Below, one piece after another: positions 26,697 to 41,860 of a stretch of DNA of 64,000 nt; positions within the stretch are counted from its first letter, which is position 1, and each line of letters begins with the position of its first letter. The DNA lies in assembly GCA_000716465.1 (NCBI GenBank), contig JNWL01000008.1, positions 186,001-250,000 on the forward strand, given 5' to 3'. The DNA is from Streptomyces bikiniensis. Lineage in GTDB: Bacteria; Actinomycetota; Actinomycetes; Streptomycetales; Streptomycetaceae. The position numbers and the translations under genes are program-made. Below the pieces are notes generated by a model that saw only the letters and a list, made by a program, of their open reading frames with translations, did not search any database and was not told the origin of the DNA.

Positions 26697-27890
<1,194 letters not shown>

Positions 27891-27936
27891 TCTCGAACCG
27901 ACCTGGTGACTCGCAGGAGTCGCTGAGCAGTAAGGG

Positions 27937-27968
27937 GAAGCCCCGCACCGGAAGGTGCGGGGCTTCTT
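27937..27968. terminator. Terminator of the str operon
   Basis: GAAGCCCCGCACC pairs perfectly with GGTGCGGGGCTTC around GGAA, then TTCG. It lies between the convergent tuf and PIG-L genes and could act for both. Confidence 0.9.
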
Positions 27969-27997
27969 CGCGTTCCCGGGGCCGTGCCCCGGAGCCC

Positions 27998-31661
<3,664 letters not shown>

Positions 31662-31689
31662 TCCACAGGTGACCCACGGGTCCGACGGA

Positions 31690-31718
31690 GGGGCGCACGG
31701 CTTCGGTTCGTGCGCCCC
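31690..31718 (+). terminator. Hairpin after gdhA
   Basis: GGGGCGCACG (31690-31699) pairs perfectly with CGTGCGCCCC (31709-31718) around a nine-base loop, 28 bases past the gdhA stop. No T-run follows. Confidence 0.65.
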
Positions 31719-32126
31719 GGCGCATGGGTGGACGTGACGTGGGGTACAGTCTTGGACCCCGATTGGCGGCCGGATGGTCGCGTGTGGCAGACTGTCGGGG
31801 TTGCTCGGTTGAGTGCCGATGCTGCGCGCCTCCCGTCGGGAGGACCGGAAGCGAGTCCCACAGTACTCGTCGCCCCTCGTCAGGGGCGGACGTACGGGAA
31901 TCTTCTGGGAAGCGTCAGCGGGGTACCGGCCAGGCACTCGGTGGGCCTTCGCAGACCTCTGCAGCCGCCCCCGGCTCGCGGTCCCGGGACCGCGCCCCCT
32001 TGGTTGGGAAATCCTCAGGGACTTCTGCGTAGAGGGAGCGCGACACGCCCGACCGCGTGGGTCGGAGGCGGAACCATGAGAGCCCCCGAGTCCAGAGCGT
32101 TACGAGACAAAGGACTACTAGTAGCC
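31719..32126 (+). promoter_or_regulatory. Upstream region and leader of the S10 operon
   Basis: This gap of about 400 bases before rpsJ has no convincing gene. It must contain the S10-operon promoter. TACAGT (31745-31750) and CAGACT (31788-31793) are possible -10 sites, but neither has a good -35. The region contains several short inverted repeats and, near its end, the 25-base element shared with the rpsL leader. Confidence 0.5.
32041..32065 (+). promoter_or_regulatory. 25-base leader element shared with the str operon (S10 copy)
   Basis: The sequence is CGACACGCCCGACC followed by GCGTGGGTCGG, differing at one base from 23460-23484. The same CCGACC/GGTCGG hairpin forms. It lies 61 bases before the rpsJ ATG. 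A ten-base core (CCGACCGCGT) also occurs before rpsM at 45749-45758. Confidence 0.65.
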
Positions 32127-32435
32127 ATGGCGGGACAGAAGATCCGCATCCGGCTCAAGGCCTACGACCACGAGGTCATCGACTCCTCGGCGAAGAAGAT
32201 CGTCGAGACGGTGACCCGCACTGGTGCGTCGGTCGCGGGCCCGGTGCCGCTGCCCACTGAGAAGAACGTGTACTGCGTCATCAAGTCGCCGCACAAGTAC
32301 AAGGACTCGCGCGAGCACTTCGAGATGCGCACGCACAAGCGCCTCATCGACATCCTCGACCCCACGCCGAAGACCGTCGACTCGCTCATGCGTCTCGACC
32401 TGCCGGCGGGCGTCGACATCGAGATCAAGCTCTGA
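32127..32435 (+). CDS. rpsJ: 30S ribosomal protein S10
   Basis: S10 is part of the 30S head and is also the ribosomal partner of NusG (NusE). The product is 102 residues with the conserved [18 protein letters not shown] start. The ATG at 32127 was chosen for family length; the frame is open far upstream. An AAAGGA lies about 13 bases before it, a rather long spacing. It is the first gene of the S10 operon; rplC follows after 13 bases. Confidence 0.98.
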   Translation: MAGQKIRIRLKAYDHEVIDSSAKKIVETVTRTGASVAGPVPLPTEKNVYCVIKSPHKYKDSREHFEMRTHKRLIDILDPTPKTVDSLMRLDLPAGVDIEIKL

Positions 32436-32448
32436 GGTGACGCGCGAG

Positions 32449-33093
32449 ATGGCTAAGAACATCAAGGGCATCCTGGGTGAGAAGCTCGGCATGACGCAGG
32501 TCTGGGACGAGAACAACCGGGTCGTCCCGGTGACCGTCGTCAAGGCCGGCCCCAATGTCGTGACCCAGGTGCGTACGAACGACACCGACGGCTACGAGTC
32601 GGTCCAGATCGCCTTCGGCGAGATCGACCCGCGCAAGGTGAACAAGCCCCTCAAGGGCCACTTCGCCAAGGCCGACGTCACCCCGCGCCGCCACCTGGTG
32701 GAGCTCCGCACCGCTGACGCCTCCGAGTACACGCTCGGCCAGGAGATCACCGCCGAGGTCTTCGAGGCCGGCGTGAAGGTCGACGTCACCGGCAAGAGCA
32801 AGGGCAAGGGCTTCGCCGGTGCGATGAAGCGCCACAACTTCCGTGGTGGCAAGGCGTCGCACGGTGCCCACCGCGTGCACCGCAAGCCCGGTTCCATCGG
32901 TGGCTGCGCCACCCCGGGCCGTGTCTTCAAGGGCATGCGCATGGCCGGTCGCATGGGCAACGAGCGTGTGACCACCCAGAACCTGACCGTCCACGCCGTT
33001 GACGCCGAGAAGGGTCTGCTGCTCATCAAGGGCGCCGTCCCCGGCCCGAACGGTGGCCTCGTCCTGGTCCGCACCGCGGCCAAGGGGGTTTGA
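32449..33093 (+). CDS. rplC: 50S ribosomal protein L3
   Basis: L3 starts large-subunit assembly and reaches the peptidyl transferase centre. The product is 214 residues with [15 protein letters not shown] at the N-terminus and the conserved loop [19 protein letters not shown]. The ATG at 32449 has a GAGGTGA site, and rplD starts seven bases past its stop. Confidence 0.98.
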   Translation: MAKNIKGILGEKLGMTQVWDENNRVVPVTVVKAGPNVVTQVRTNDTDGYESVQIAFGEIDPRKVNKPLKGHFAKADVTPRRHLVELRTADASEYTLGQEITAEVFEAGVKVDVTGKSKGKGFAGAMKRHNFRGGKASHGAHRVHRKPGSIGGCATPGRVFKGMRMAGRMGNERVTTQNLTVHAVDAEKGLLLIKGAVPGPNGGLVLVRTAAKGV

Positions 33094-33100
33094 GGAACCG

Positions 33101-33751
33101 ATGAGCACCATTGACATCCTTTCGCCGGCAGGCGACAAGGCCGGGACCGTCGAGCTCCCCGAGGAGATCTTCGGCGCGAAGGTCAGCGTTCCGCTGATCC
33201 ACCAGGTCGTCGTCGCGCAGCTGGCCGCGGCCCGTCAGGGCACGCACAAGACCAAGACCCGTGGCGAAGTCCGCGGTGGTGGCAAGAAGCCTTACCGCCA
33301 GAAGGGCACCGGCCGCGCCCGTCAGGGTTCGACCCGCGCCCCGCAGTTCGCCGGTGGTGGCGTCGTGCACGGTCCCGTGCCGCGTGACTACTCGCAGCGG
33401 ACCCCGAAGAAGATGAAGGCCGCCGCCCTCCGCGGTGCCCTCTCGGACCGGGCGAACCACTCCCGCATCCACGTCGTCACCGGCGTGGTCGAGGGTGAGA
33501 TCTCCACCAAGGCCGCCAAGACGCTGTTCGGCAAGATCTCGGAGCGCAAGAACCTGCTCCTGGTCGCCGAGCGCTCCGACGAGGCCGCGTGGCTGTCCGC
33601 TCGTAACCTGCCCCAGGTGCACATCCTGGAGCCGGGCCAGCTCAACACGTACGACGTGATCGTCTCCGACGACGTGGTCTTCACCAAGGCCGCCCTCGAG
33701 TCCTTCGTGTCTGGCCCCCAGACCGCTGAGACCGAAGGGAGCGACGCCTGA
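33101..33751 (+). CDS. rplD: 50S ribosomal protein L4
   Basis: L4 lines the peptide exit tunnel; in E. coli it also regulates the S10 operon. The product is 216 residues, with the tunnel loop around [20 protein letters not shown], where macrolide-related mutations occur in other bacteria. The ATG follows a TGAGGAA site. Its stop overlaps the rplW start by one base (TGATG), indicating coupled translation. Confidence 0.98.
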   Translation: MSTIDILSPAGDKAGTVELPEEIFGAKVSVPLIHQVVVAQLAAARQGTHKTKTRGEVRGGGKKPYRQKGTGRARQGSTRAPQFAGGGVVHGPVPRDYSQRTPKKMKAAALRGALSDRANHSRIHVVTGVVEGEISTKAAKTLFGKISERKNLLLVAERSDEAAWLSARNLPQVHILEPGQLNTYDVIVSDDVVFTKAALESFVSGPQTAETEGSDA

Positions 33752-34074
33752 TGAGCGAGGCCGTCGTCACCAGCAAGACCTTCTCGGACCCGCGTGACAT
33801 CCTCGTCAAGCCGGTCGTCTCGGAGAAGAGCTACGCCCTGCTCGACGAGAACAAGTACACGTTCATCGTCGCGCCCGGCTCCAACAAGACCCAGATCAAG
33901 CAGGCCGTCGAGGCGGTCTTCTCGGTCAAGGTCACCGGGGTCAACACGATCAACCGCCAGGGCAAGCGCAAGCGCACCCGCACCGGTTTCGGCAAGCGCG
34001 CCAACACCAAGCGCGCCATCGTGACCCTTGCTGAGGGCAACCGAATCGACATCTTCGGCGGCCCGACCGCCTGA
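33751..34074 (+). CDS. rplW: 50S ribosomal protein L23
   Basis: L23 sits at the exit of the peptide tunnel and docks trigger factor and SRP. The product is 107 residues with [16 protein letters not shown] and [12 protein letters not shown]. It starts inside the rplD stop codon. A 39-base spacer follows before rplB. Confidence 0.98.
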   Translation: MSEAVVTSKTFSDPRDILVKPVVSEKSYALLDENKYTFIVAPGSNKTQIKQAVEAVFSVKVTGVNTINRQGKRKRTRTGFGKRANTKRAIVTLAEGNRIDIFGGPTA

Positions 34075-34113
34075 CGGCGGTCGAGTCGTCCGATATCGGA
34101 CGAGGACTGAGAA

Positions 34114-34950
34114 ATGGGTATCCGCAAGTACAAGCCGACTACGCCGGGCCGTCGTGGCTCCTCCGTAGCCGACTTCGTCGAGATCACGCGGTCCACGCCG
34201 GAGAAGTCGCTGGTCCGCCCCCTGCACAGCAAGGGCGGCCGTAACAACACCGGTCGTGTGACCGTCCGTCACCAGGGCGGTGGCCACAAGCGCGCCTACC
34301 GCGTGATCGACTTCCGTCGTCACGACAAGGACGGCGTGCCGGCCAAGGTCGCTCACATCGAGTACGACCCCAACCGCACCGCGCGCATCGCGCTGCTCCA
34401 CTACGTGGACGGCGAGAAGCGCTACATCATCGCCCCCAAGGGCCTGACGCAGGGCGACCGCGTCGAGAACGGCCCCGGCGCGGACATCAAGCCCGGCAAC
34501 AACCTGGCGCTCCGCAACATCCCGGTCGGTACCACGATCCACGCGATCGAGCTCCGTCCCGGTGGCGGCGCCAAGTTCGCGCGCTCGGCCGGTGCCTCCG
34601 TGCAGCTGCTCGCGAAGGAGGGCACGATGGCCCACCTCCGCATGCCCTCCGGCGAGATCCGTCTGGTCGACGCCCGCTGCCGCGCCACCATCGGCGAGGT
34701 CGGCAACGCCGAGCAGTCGAACATCAACTGGGGCAAGGCCGGACGCAAGCGCTGGCTGGGTGTTCGCCCGACCGTCCGCGGTGTGGCGATGAACCCGGTC
34801 GACCACCCGCACGGTGGTGGTGAGGGCAAGACCTCCGGTGGTCGCCACCCGGTCTCCCCGTGGGGTCAGAAGGAGGGTCGTACTCGTTCGCCGAAGAAGG
34901 CTTCGAACAAGTACATCGTCCGCCGCCGCAAGACGAACAAGAAGCGCTAG
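34114..34950 (+). CDS. rplB: 50S ribosomal protein L2
   Basis: L2 is needed for subunit association and peptidyl transferase activity. The product is 278 residues, with the conserved [19 protein letters not shown] and the C-terminal [18 protein letters not shown] containing the functionally key histidine. The ATG at 34114 has a GGACGAGGA-type site. Confidence 0.99.
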   Translation: MGIRKYKPTTPGRRGSSVADFVEITRSTPEKSLVRPLHSKGGRNNTGRVTVRHQGGGHKRAYRVIDFRRHDKDGVPAKVAHIEYDPNRTARIALLHYVDGEKRYIIAPKGLTQGDRVENGPGADIKPGNNLALRNIPVGTTIHAIELRPGGGAKFARSAGASVQLLAKEGTMAHLRMPSGEIRLVDARCRATIGEVGNAEQSNINWGKAGRKRWLGVRPTVRGVAMNPVDHPHGGGEGKTSGGRHPVSPWGQKEGRTRSPKKASNKYIVRRRKTNKKR

Positions 34951-34962
34951 GAGCGGGTTTAG

Positions 34963-35244
34963 ATGCCGCGCAGTCTCAAGAAGGGACCCTTCGTCGACGG
35001 CCACCTCGTCAAGAAGGTGGACGCCCAGAACGAAGCCGGTACCAAGAACGTCATCAAGACCTGGTCCCGTCGCTCGATGATCATCCCGGCCATGCTCGGC
35101 CACACGATCGCGGTGCACAACGGCAAGACCCACATTCCGGTGTTTGTCACCGAGTCGATGGTCGGCCACAAGCTCGGCGAGTTCTCGCCGACGCGCACCT
35201 TCCGGGGTCACGTGAAGGACGACCGGAAGTCGAAGCGCCGCTAG
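34963..35244 (+). CDS. rpsS: 30S ribosomal protein S19
   Basis: S19 forms a head complex with S13 near the A and P sites. The product is 93 residues starting [12 protein letters not shown], with the [13 protein letters not shown] motif. The ATG is 12 bases past rplB, with a GGAGCGG site in that spacer. Confidence 0.98.
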   Translation: MPRSLKKGPFVDGHLVKKVDAQNEAGTKNVIKTWSRRSMIIPAMLGHTIAVHNGKTHIPVFVTESMVGHKLGEFSPTRTFRGHVKDDRKSKRR

Positions 35245-35286
35245 TAGCGGGGTGGAATGACCATGACAGACACTGGAAGGACAACC

Positions 35287-35634
35287 ATGGAAGCCAGGGC
35301 CCAGGCGCGGTACATCCGCGTCACGCCCATGAAGGCCCGCCGCGTGGTGGACCTTATCCGTGGCATGGACGCCACGGAGGCTCAGGCGGTCCTGCGTTTC
35401 GCCCCGCAGGCCGCGAGCGTGCCGGTCGGCAAGGTGCTGGACAGCGCCATTGCCAACGCCGCGCACAACTACGACCACAGTGACGCCTCTTCGCTGTACA
35501 TCAGCGAGGCGTACGTGGATGAGGGCCCGACCCTGAAGCGGTTCCGTCCGCGCGCCCAGGGCCGTGCCTACCGGATCCGTAAGCGGACCAGCCACATCAC
35601 CGTGGTCGTCAGCAGCAAGGAAGGAACCCGGTAA
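35287..35634 (+). CDS. rplV: 50S ribosomal protein L22
   Basis: L22 forms part of the exit-tunnel constriction. The product is 115 residues with [19 protein letters not shown] and the tunnel hairpin near [17 protein letters not shown]. Three in-frame ATGs exist (35257, 35263, 35287). The last is chosen because GGAAGGA lies six bases upstream and the protein then matches family length. Its stop overlaps the rpsC start by one base (TAATG). Confidence 0.97.
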   Translation: MEARAQARYIRVTPMKARRVVDLIRGMDATEAQAVLRFAPQAASVPVGKVLDSAIANAAHNYDHSDASSLYISEAYVDEGPTLKRFRPRAQGRAYRIRKRTSHITVVVSSKEGTR

Positions 35635-36482
35635 TGGGCCAGAAGGTTAACCCGCATGGGTTCCGGCTCGGCATCACCACGGACTTCAAGTCCCGCTGGT
35701 ACGCCGACAAGCTGTACAAGGACTACGTCAAGGAAGACGTCGCCATCCGCCGGATGATGACGTCCGGCATGGAGCGCGCCGGCATCTCGAAGGTGGAGAT
35801 CGAGCGCACCCGTGACCGTGTGCGTGTGGACATCCACACCGCGCGTCCCGGCATCGTCATCGGCCGCCGCGGCGCCGAGGCCGACCGCATCCGCGGCGAC
35901 CTCGAGAAGCTCACGGGCAAGCAGGTCCAGCTGAACATCCTCGAGGTCAAGAACCCCGAGATGGACGCCCAGCTGGTCGCCCAGGCCGTCGCCGAGCAGC
36001 TCTCCTCCCGCGTCTCCTTCCGCCGTGCCATGCGCAAGAGCATGCAGGGCACCATGAAGGCCGGCGCCAAGGGCATCAAGATCCAGTGCGGCGGTCGCCT
36101 CGGCGGCGCCGAGATGTCCCGCTCGGAGTTCTACCGCGAGGGCCGCGTGCCCCTGCACACGCTCCGCGCGAACGTCGACTACGGCTTCTTCGAGGCCAAG
36201 ACGACCTTCGGCCGCATCGGCGTGAAGGTCTGGATCTACAAGGGCGACGTCAAGAACATCGCCGAGGTCCGCGCCGAGAACGCCGCGGCCCGTGCCGGCA
36301 ACCGCCCGGCCCGTGGCGCCGGCGCCGGCGACCGCCCGGCCGGCCGTGGTGGCCGCGGTGGCGAGCGTGGCGGCCGCGGCCGCAAGCCGCAGCAGCAGTC
36401 CGCGCCGGCTGCGGAGGCCCCCAAGGCCGACGCTCCCGCCGCCGCTGCCGCTCCGGCTGAGAGCACCGGAACGGAGGCCTGA
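35634..36482 (+). CDS. rpsC: 30S ribosomal protein S3
   Basis: S3 lines the mRNA entry tunnel and has helicase activity. The product is 282 residues: an N-terminal KH domain with [14 protein letters not shown] and a conserved C-terminal domain ending near 210. A Gly/Arg-rich then Ala/Pro-rich tail of about 65 residues follows ([15 protein letters not shown]), not found in E. coli S3 but usual in streptomycetes. It starts in the rplV stop. Confidence 0.98.
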   Translation: MGQKVNPHGFRLGITTDFKSRWYADKLYKDYVKEDVAIRRMMTSGMERAGISKVEIERTRDRVRVDIHTARPGIVIGRRGAEADRIRGDLEKLTGKQVQLNILEVKNPEMDAQLVAQAVAEQLSSRVSFRRAMRKSMQGTMKAGAKGIKIQCGGRLGGAEMSRSEFYREGRVPLHTLRANVDYGFFEAKTTFGRIGVKVWIYKGDVKNIAEVRAENAAARAGNRPARGAGAGDRPAGRGGRGGERGGRGRKPQQQSAPAAEAPKADAPAAAAAPAESTGTEA

Positions 36483-36487
36483 CCGAC

Positions 36488-36907
36488 ATGCTGATCCCCC
36501 GTAGGGTCAAGCACCGCAAGCAGCACCACCCCAAGCGCTCTGGCATGAGCAAGGGTGGTACGCAGGTCGCGTTCGGCGAGTACGGCATCCAGGCCCTCAC
36601 GCCGGCGTACGTGACCAACCGCCAGATCGAGGCGGCCCGTATCGCGATGACCCGCCACATCAAGCGTGGCGGCAAGGTCTGGATCAACATCTACCCGGAC
36701 CGCCCCCTCACGAAGAAGCCCGCCGAGACCCGCATGGGTTCCGGTAAGGGTTCTCCCGAGTGGTGGATCGCGAACGTCAAGCCGGGTCGGGTGATGTTCG
36801 AACTGTCCTACCCGAACGAGAAGATCGCGCGCGAGGCTCTGACCCGTGCGGCTCACAAGCTGCCGATGAAGTGCAAGATCGTCAAGCGCGAGGCAGGTGA
36901 GCTGTGA
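36488..36907 (+). CDS. rplP: 50S ribosomal protein L16
   Basis: L16 positions A-site tRNA. The product is 139 residues with [15 protein letters not shown] and the conserved [16 protein letters not shown]. The ATG is five bases past rpsC. The stop TGA overlaps the rpmC ATG by one base. Confidence 0.98.
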   Translation: MLIPRRVKHRKQHHPKRSGMSKGGTQVAFGEYGIQALTPAYVTNRQIEAARIAMTRHIKRGGKVWINIYPDRPLTKKPAETRMGSGKGSPEWWIANVKPGRVMFELSYPNEKIAREALTRAAHKLPMKCKIVKREAGEL

Positions 36908-37131
36908 TGTCGGCCGGTACCAAGGCGTCCGAGCTGCGCGAGCTGGGCAACGAGGAGCTTCTCAACAAGCTCCGCGAGGCCAAGGAAGAGCTGTTCAACC
37001 TCCGCTTCCAGGCGGCGACGGGCCAGCTCGAGAACCACGGTCGGCTCAAGTCCGTCCGTAAGGACATCGCCCGGATCTACACCCTGATGCGTGAGCGTGA
37101 GCTGGGCATCGAGACGGTGGAGAACGCCTGA
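36907..37131 (+). CDS. rpmC: 50S ribosomal protein L29
   Basis: L29 is a two-helix protein near the tunnel exit. The product is 74 residues with the conserved [21 protein letters not shown] 36904 and ATG 36907 are both possible starts. The ATG is preferred because AGGTGA is then spaced normally and the usual length results. Its stop overlaps the rpsQ start by one base. Confidence 0.97.
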   Translation: MSAGTKASELRELGNEELLNKLREAKEELFNLRFQAATGQLENHGRLKSVRKDIARIYTLMRERELGIETVENA

Positions 37132-37412
37132 TGAGCGAGAGCAACGTGACTGAGAAGACCGAGCGCAACGCTCGCAAGGTCCGCGAGGGCCTGGTCGTCA
37201 GCGACAAGATGGACAAGACCGTCGTCGTCGCTGTCGAGGACCGCGTCAAGCACGCGCTGTACGGCAAGGTCATCCGCCGTACCAACAAGCTCAAGGCCCA
37301 CGACGAGCAGAACGCCGCCGGCATCGGTGACCGCGTCCTCCTGATGGAGACCCGGAAGCTGTCCGCCACGAAGCACTGGCGCGTCGTCGAGATCCTCGAG
37401 AAGGCCAAGTAA
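37131..37412 (+). CDS. rpsQ: 30S ribosomal protein S17
   Basis: S17 is an early 16S rRNA-binding assembly protein. The product is 93 residues with [19 protein letters not shown] and an OB-fold. It starts within the rpmC stop and ends the tightly packed S10 operon; a 99-base gap with a hairpin follows before rplN. Confidence 0.98.
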   Translation: MSESNVTEKTERNARKVREGLVVSDKMDKTVVVAVEDRVKHALYGKVIRRTNKLKAHDEQNAAGIGDRVLLMETRKLSATKHWRVVEILEKAK

Positions 37413-37452
37413 TCACCTAGGGGGTTTCCCTTAGGTTCAGTTCCGCCAGGCT

Positions 37453-37483
37453 CGGCAGGGGCTTCCGCGCGAAGCCCCTGCCG
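37453..37483 (+). terminator. Hairpin between rpsQ and rplN (S10/spc junction)
   Basis: CGGCAGGGGCTTC (37453-37465) pairs perfectly with GAAGCCCCTGCCG (37471-37483) around CGCGC. No T-run follows. It probably tunes the passage of polymerase from the S10 to the spc genes. Confidence 0.7.
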
Positions 37484-37511
37484 GGAACCGGCAGACAATC
37501 AGGAGATAGAC

Positions 37512-37880
37512 GTGATCCAGCAGGAGTCGCGACTGCGTGTCGCCGACAACACTGGTGCCAAGGAGATCCTTTGCATCCGTGTTCTCGGTGGCTCGGGTCG
37601 CCGCTACGCGGGCATCGGTGACGTCATCGTCGCCACCGTCAAGGACGCGATCCCCGGTGGCAACGTGAAGAAGGGTGACGTCGTCAAGGCGGTCATCGTT
37701 CGCACCGTCAAGGAGCGCCGCCGCCAGGACGGCTCGTACATCCGCTTCGACGAGAACGCCGCCGTCATTCTCAAGAACGACGGCGACCCTCGTGGCACCC
37801 GTATCTTCGGCCCGGTCGGCCGTGAGCTGCGCGAGAAGAAGTTCATGAAGATCATCTCGCTCGCGCCGGAGGTGCTGTAA
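37512..37880 (+). CDS. rplN: 50S ribosomal protein L14
   Basis: L14 lies at the subunit interface and binds the silencing factor RsfS in other bacteria. The product is 122 residues with [18 protein letters not shown] and [15 protein letters not shown]. The GTG at 37512 has an AGGAGATA site. rplX starts two bases past its stop. Confidence 0.98.
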   Translation: MIQQESRLRVADNTGAKEILCIRVLGGSGRRYAGIGDVIVATVKDAIPGGNVKKGDVVKAVIVRTVKERRRQDGSYIRFDENAAVILKNDGDPRGTRIFGPVGRELREKKFMKIISLAPEVL

Positions 37881-37882
37881 GC

Positions 37883-38194
37883 ATGAAGATCAAGAAGGGC
37901 GACCTGGTCCAGGTCATCACCGGTAAGGACAAGGGCAAGCAGGGCAAGGTCGTCACGGCCTTCCCCCGCGAGAACCGCGTCCTCGTCGAGGGTGTCAACC
38001 GGGTCAAGAAGCACACCAAGGCCGGTCCCTCGCAGGCCGGCGGCATCGTCACGACCGAGGCCCCGATCCACGTGAGCAACGTTCAGCTCGTCGTGGAGAA
38101 GGACGGCAAGAAGGTCGTCACGCGTGTCGGTTACCGCTTCGACGACGAGGGCAACAAGATCCGCGTTGCCAAGCGGACGGGTGAGGACATCTGA
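37883..38194 (+). CDS. rplX: 50S ribosomal protein L24
   Basis: L24 initiates large-subunit assembly and lies by the tunnel exit. The product is 103 residues with an N-terminal KOW motif ([19 protein letters not shown]). Its stop overlaps the rplE ATG by one base. Confidence 0.98.
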   Translation: MKIKKGDLVQVITGKDKGKQGKVVTAFPRENRVLVEGVNRVKKHTKAGPSQAGGIVTTEAPIHVSNVQLVVEKDGKKVVTRVGYRFDDEGNKIRVAKRTGEDI

Positions 38195-38748
38195 TGGCTA
38201 CCACCACTCCGCGTCTCAAGACGAAGTACCGCGAGGAGATCACGGGCAAGCTGCGTGAGGAGTTCTCGTACGAGAACGTCATGCAGATCCCCGGCCTCGT
38301 GAAGATCGTGGTCAACATGGGTGTCGGCGACGCCGCCCGTGACTCGAAGCTGATCGACGGCGCGATCCGCGACCTCACGACGATCACCGGTCAGAAGCCG
38401 GCCGTCACGAAGGCCCGCAAGTCCATCGCGCAGTTCAAGCTCCGCGAGGGCCAGCCGATCGGCGCCCACGTCACGCTCCGTGGCGACCGCATGTGGGAGT
38501 TCCTGGACCGCACCCTGTCGCTCGCGCTCCCGCGCATCCGCGACTTCCGCGGCCTGTCCCCCAAGCAGTTCGACGGCCGTGGCAACTACACCTTCGGTCT
38601 CACGGAGCAGGTCATGTTCCACGAGATCGACCAGGACAAGATCGACCGTGTCCGGGGTATGGACATCACCGTGGTGACCACGGCGACCAACGACGACGAG
38701 GGCCGTGCCCTTCTGCGTCACCTCGGCTTCCCGTTCAAGGAGGCGTAA
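38194..38748 (+). CDS. rplE: 50S ribosomal protein L5
   Basis: L5 binds 5S rRNA and contacts P-site tRNA. The product is 184 residues with [19 protein letters not shown] and the [16 protein letters not shown] loop. It starts in the rplX stop codon. rpsN follows after five bases. Confidence 0.98.
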   Translation: MATTTPRLKTKYREEITGKLREEFSYENVMQIPGLVKIVVNMGVGDAARDSKLIDGAIRDLTTITGQKPAVTKARKSIAQFKLREGQPIGAHVTLRGDRMWEFLDRTLSLALPRIRDFRGLSPKQFDGRGNYTFGLTEQVMFHEIDQDKIDRVRGMDITVVTTATNDDEGRALLRHLGFPFKEA

Positions 38749-38753
38749 GCGAG

Positions 38754-38939
38754 ATGGCGAAGAAGGCTCTCATCGCGAAGGCTGCCCGCAAGCCCAAGTT
38801 CGGCGTGCGCGGCTACACGCGCTGCCAGCGCTGTGGTCGTCCCCACTCCGTGTACCGCAAGTTCGGCCTGTGCCGCGTGTGCCTCCGTGAGATGGCTCAC
38901 CGTGGCGAGCTGCCGGGCGTGACCAAGAGCTCCTGGTAA
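38754..38939 (+). CDS. rpsN: 30S ribosomal protein S14, zinc-binding type Z
   Basis: This small-head protein has 61 residues with two CxxC pairs (C24/C27 and C40/C43), the zinc-requiring S14 type. Streptomycetes commonly hold a cysteine-free S14 elsewhere for zinc limitation, as with L33. The ATG at 38754 follows a GGAGGCGTAAGCGAG stretch overlapping the end of rplE. A 221-base gap follows before rpsH. Confidence 0.97.
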   Translation: MAKKALIAKAARKPKFGVRGYTRCQRCGRPHSVYRKFGLCRVCLREMAHRGELPGVTKSSW

Positions 38940-39160
38940 CTCCCTCTCGCCCCCTGGGCGTTAGGAGTTCCGGAGACTCTCGGTAAGCATTGGGTCGGCG
39001 GAGGCCCGCCCCCGTCATGCCGTAGGCTGGTGGGGTTGGGCGTCCGCCGCCCCTCACGACTTACTACGCCGTAGGTCCCCGCGCCGCACCCGTCCCGCCC
39101 CTGTGTGGGGAGAGGGATGGCGCACTGGAAACCCCGGCGAGAGAGGCCGAAGGCCAATTC

Positions 39161-39559
39161 ATGACCATGACTGATCCGATCGCAGACATGCTCACGCGTC
39201 TGCGCAACGCGAACTCGGCATACCACGACACCGTGACGATGCCGCACAGCAAGATCAAGTCTCACATCGCGGAGATCCTCCAGCAGGAGGGCTTCATCAC
39301 GGGCTGGAAGGTCGAGGACGCCGAGGTCGGCAAGAACCTCGTCCTCGAGCTCAAGTTCGGTCCGAACCGTGAGCGCTCCATCGCGGGCATCAAGCGGATC
39401 TCGAAGCCGGGCCTCCGGGTCTACGCGAAGTCCACCAACCTGCCGAAGGTCCTCGGCGGCCTGGGCGTGGCGATCATCTCCACGTCCCACGGTCTCCTGA
39501 CCGGCCAGCAGGCAGGCAAGAAGGGCGTAGGTGGGGAAGTCCTCGCCTACGTCTGGTAG
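39161..39559 (+). CDS. rpsH: 30S ribosomal protein S8
   Basis: S8 binds the central domain of 16S rRNA and represses the spc operon in E. coli. The product is 132 residues with [17 protein letters not shown] and the C-terminal [15 protein letters not shown] 39161 is preferred to 39167 because GAAGG is correctly spaced. The upstream 221 bases hold no gene; TAGGCT at 39023-39028 is a possible -10 without a clear -35. Confidence 0.98.
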   Translation: MTMTDPIADMLTRLRNANSAYHDTVTMPHSKIKSHIAEILQQEGFITGWKVEDAEVGKNLVLELKFGPNRERSIAGIKRISKPGLRVYAKSTNLPKVLGGLGVAIISTSHGLLTGQQAGKKGVGGEVLAYVW

Positions 39560-39580
39560 TCGGGAACGGAGGAATAGCTA

Positions 39581-40120
39581 ATGTCGCGTATTGGCAAGCT
39601 GCCTATCCAGGTTCCCGCCGGCGTGGACGTCACCATCGAGGGCCGCACGGTCACGGTGAAGGGTTCCAAGGGCACCCTGAGCCACACCGTCGCCGCGCCG
39701 ATCGAGATCGTCAAGGGTGAGGACGGCGTCCTGAGCGTCACCCGCCCGAACGACGAGCGTCAGAACAAGGCCCTCCACGGCCTGTCCCGCACGCTGGTGG
39801 CCAACATGATCACCGGTGTGACCCAGGGTTACGTCAAGGCGCTCGAGATCAGCGGTGTCGGTTACCGCGTCGCCGCGAAGGGCTCCAACCTGGAGTTCCA
39901 GCTCGGTTACAGCCACCCGATCCTGGTCGAGGCGCCCGAGGGCATCTCGTTCAAGGTCGAGTCGCCGACCAAGTTCTCGGTCGAGGGCATCGACAAGCAG
40001 AAGGTCGGCGAGGTCGCCGCCAACATCCGCAAGCTGCGCAAGCCCGACCCGTACAAGGCCAAGGGCGTCAAGTACGCGGGCGAGGTCATCCGCCGCAAGG
40101 TCGGAAAGGCTGGTAAGTAA
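39581..40120 (+). CDS. rplF: 50S ribosomal protein L6
   Basis: L6 binds near the sarcin-ricin loop and the L12 stalk base. The product is 179 residues, two related alpha/beta domains, with the conserved [16 protein letters not shown] near the C-terminus. A GGAGGAATAG site precedes the ATG. rplR starts four bases past its stop. Confidence 0.98.
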   Translation: MSRIGKLPIQVPAGVDVTIEGRTVTVKGSKGTLSHTVAAPIEIVKGEDGVLSVTRPNDERQNKALHGLSRTLVANMITGVTQGYVKALEISGVGYRVAAKGSNLEFQLGYSHPILVEAPEGISFKVESPTKFSVEGIDKQKVGEVAANIRKLRKPDPYKAKGVKYAGEVIRRKVGKAGK

Positions 40121-40124
40121 AGCC

Positions 40125-40508
40125 ATGGCATACGGTGTGAAGATCGCCAAGGGCGACGCCTACAAGGGCGCCGCCAAGAAGCGCCGCCACATCCGCATCC
40201 GCAAGAACGTGTCGGGTACGGCGGAGCGTCCGCGCCTCGTCGTGACGCGTTCCAACCGCGGCATCACCGCTCAGGTGATCGACGACCTCAAGGGCCACAC
40301 CCTTGCGTCGGCGTCGACCCTGGACGCGTCGATCCGCGGTGGCGAGGGCGACAAGTCCGCGAAGGCCAAGCAGGTCGGTTCCCTGGTCGCCGAGCGCGCC
40401 AAGGCCGCCGGCGTCGAGGCCGTCGTGTTCGACCGCGGTGGCAACAGGTACGCCGGGCGCATTGCCGCTCTGGCTGACGCCGCCCGCGAAGCCGGGCTGA
40501 AGTTCTGA
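40125..40508 (+). CDS. rplR: 50S ribosomal protein L18
   Basis: L18 binds 5S rRNA with L5 in the central protuberance. The product is 127 residues with [21 protein letters not shown] and the C-terminal [26 protein letters not shown]. The ATG at 40125 is fixed by length; only a weak GGTAAG ribosome site overlaps the end of rplF, which favours coupling. Confidence 0.98.
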   Translation: MAYGVKIAKGDAYKGAAKKRRHIRIRKNVSGTAERPRLVVTRSNRGITAQVIDDLKGHTLASASTLDASIRGGEGDKSAKAKQVGSLVAERAKAAGVEAVVFDRGGNRYAGRIAALADAAREAGLKF

Positions 40509-40553
40509 GCCCCGGTTCCGGGACCAACGGACGTAACAGAGAGAGGTAATCCA

Positions 40554-41156
40554 ATGGCTGGACCCCAGCGCCGCGGAAGCGGTGCCGGTGGCGGCGAGCG
40601 GCGGGACCGGAAGGGCCGCGACGGTGGCGCTGCCGCCGAGAAGACCGCGTACGTTGAGCGCGTCGTCGCGATCAACCGCGTCGCCAAGGTTGTCAAGGGT
40701 GGTCGTCGCTTCAGCTTCACCGCGCTGGTCGTGGTGGGCGACGGTGACGGCACCGTAGGTGTCGGTTACGGCAAGGCCAAGGAAGTTCCCGCGGCCATCG
40801 CCAAGGGCGTCGAGGAAGCCAAGAAGAACTTCTTCAAGGTTCCCCGCATCCAGGGCACCATCCCGCACCCGATCCAGGGCGAGAAGGCCGCGGGCGTCGT
40901 CCTGCTCAAGCCGGCTTCCCCCGGTACCGGTGTGATCGCCGGTGGCCCGGTGCGCGCCGTCCTCGAGTGCGCCGGCGTTCACGACATCCTGTCGAAGTCG
41001 CTCGGCTCCGACAACGCGATCAACATCGTGCACGCGACCGTGGAGGCCCTCAAGGGCCTGCAGCGTCCCGAGGAGATCGCGGCCCGCCGCGGTCTGCCCC
41101 TCGAGGACGTCGCCCCCGCGGCTCTGCTCCGTGCGCGTGCAGGGGCGGGTGCGTAA
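40554..41156 (+). CDS. rpsE: 30S ribosomal protein S5
   Basis: S5 sits at the mRNA entry site and affects fidelity and spectinomycin response. The product is 200 residues: a Gly/Arg-rich N-terminal segment of about 25 residues, the double-stranded RNA-binding domain, and [16 protein letters not shown]. The ATG follows a GAGAGAGGTAA site. It overlaps rpmD by one base (TAATG). Confidence 0.98.
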   Translation: MAGPQRRGSGAGGGERRDRKGRDGGAAAEKTAYVERVVAINRVAKVVKGGRRFSFTALVVVGDGDGTVGVGYGKAKEVPAAIAKGVEEAKKNFFKVPRIQGTIPHPIQGEKAAGVVLLKPASPGTGVIAGGPVRAVLECAGVHDILSKSLGSDNAINIVHATVEALKGLQRPEEIAARRGLPLEDVAPAALLRARAGAGA

Positions 41157-41338
41157 TGGCTCGCCTCAAGGTCACGCAGACGAAGTCGTACATCGGCAGC
41201 AAGCAGAACCACCGCGACACCCTGCGCTCGCTCGGCCTCAAGAAGGTCAACGACGTGGTTGTCAAGGAGGACCGCCCCGAGTTCCGCGGCATGGTGCACA
41301 CCGTCCGCCACCTCGTGACGGTCGAGGAGGTTGACTGA
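41156..41338 (+). CDS. rpmD: 50S ribosomal protein L30
   Basis: This 60-residue large-subunit protein has [23 protein letters not shown] and the conserved end [10 protein letters not shown]. It begins in the rpsE stop and is separated from rplO by a single base, so the three genes are probably translationally linked. Confidence 0.97.
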   Translation: MARLKVTQTKSYIGSKQNHRDTLRSLGLKKVNDVVVKEDRPEFRGMVHTVRHLVTVEEVD

Positions 41339-41339
41339 C

Positions 41340-41795
41340 ATGGCGGAGAACAACCCGCTGAAGGCCCACAACCTCCGTCCCGCCCCCGGTGCCAAGACCG
41401 CGAAGACCCGTGTCGGTCGTGGTGAGGCGTCGAAGGGTAAGACGGCCGGTCGTGGTACGAAGGGCACGAAGGCCCGCTACCAGGTTCCGGAGCGCTTCGA
41501 GGGTGGGCAGATGCCCCTCCACATGCGCCTCCCGAAGCTGAAGGGCTTCAAGAACCCCTTCCGCACCGAGTACCAGGTCGTGAACCTGGACAAGCTGGCC
41601 GCGCTCTACCCGCAGGGTGGCGAGGTCACGGTGGCCGACCTGGTCGCCAAGGGTGCGGTGCGCAAGAACCAGCTCGTCAAGGTCCTGGGCCAGGGCGAGG
41701 TCTCCGTGGCGCTGCAGGTGACGGTCGACGCCGTCTCCGGCTCCGCCAAGGAGAAGATCGCCGCCGCCGGCGGCACCGTCACCGAGCTCGTCTGA
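41340..41795 (+). CDS. rplO: 50S ribosomal protein L15
   Basis: L15 is a late assembly protein of the large subunit. The product is 151 residues: a basic Gly-rich N-terminal extension ([18 protein letters not shown]), then a globular domain ending VTELV. The ATG at 41340 overlaps the rpmD end region; an in-frame ATG at 41331 would extend back over rpmD. A strong terminator-like hairpin follows. Confidence 0.98.
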   Translation: MAENNPLKAHNLRPAPGAKTAKTRVGRGEASKGKTAGRGTKGTKARYQVPERFEGGQMPLHMRLPKLKGFKNPFRTEYQVVNLDKLAALYPQGGEVTVADLVAKGAVRKNQLVKVLGQGEVSVALQVTVDAVSGSAKEKIAAAGGTVTELV

Positions 41796-41820
41796 GACGA
41801 CCGCTCGATGGCCTGAACAT

Positions 41821-41860
41821 CCGACCGGGGATGCCTCTCAAAAGGGGCATCCCCGGTTGG
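41821..41860 (+). terminator. Terminator after rplO
   Basis: A 17-pair stem (41821-41837 with 41844-41860, two G-T pairs) and the A-rich loop TCAAAA, followed by TCGTTCC. It separates the spc ribosomal genes from secY. Confidence 0.85.
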
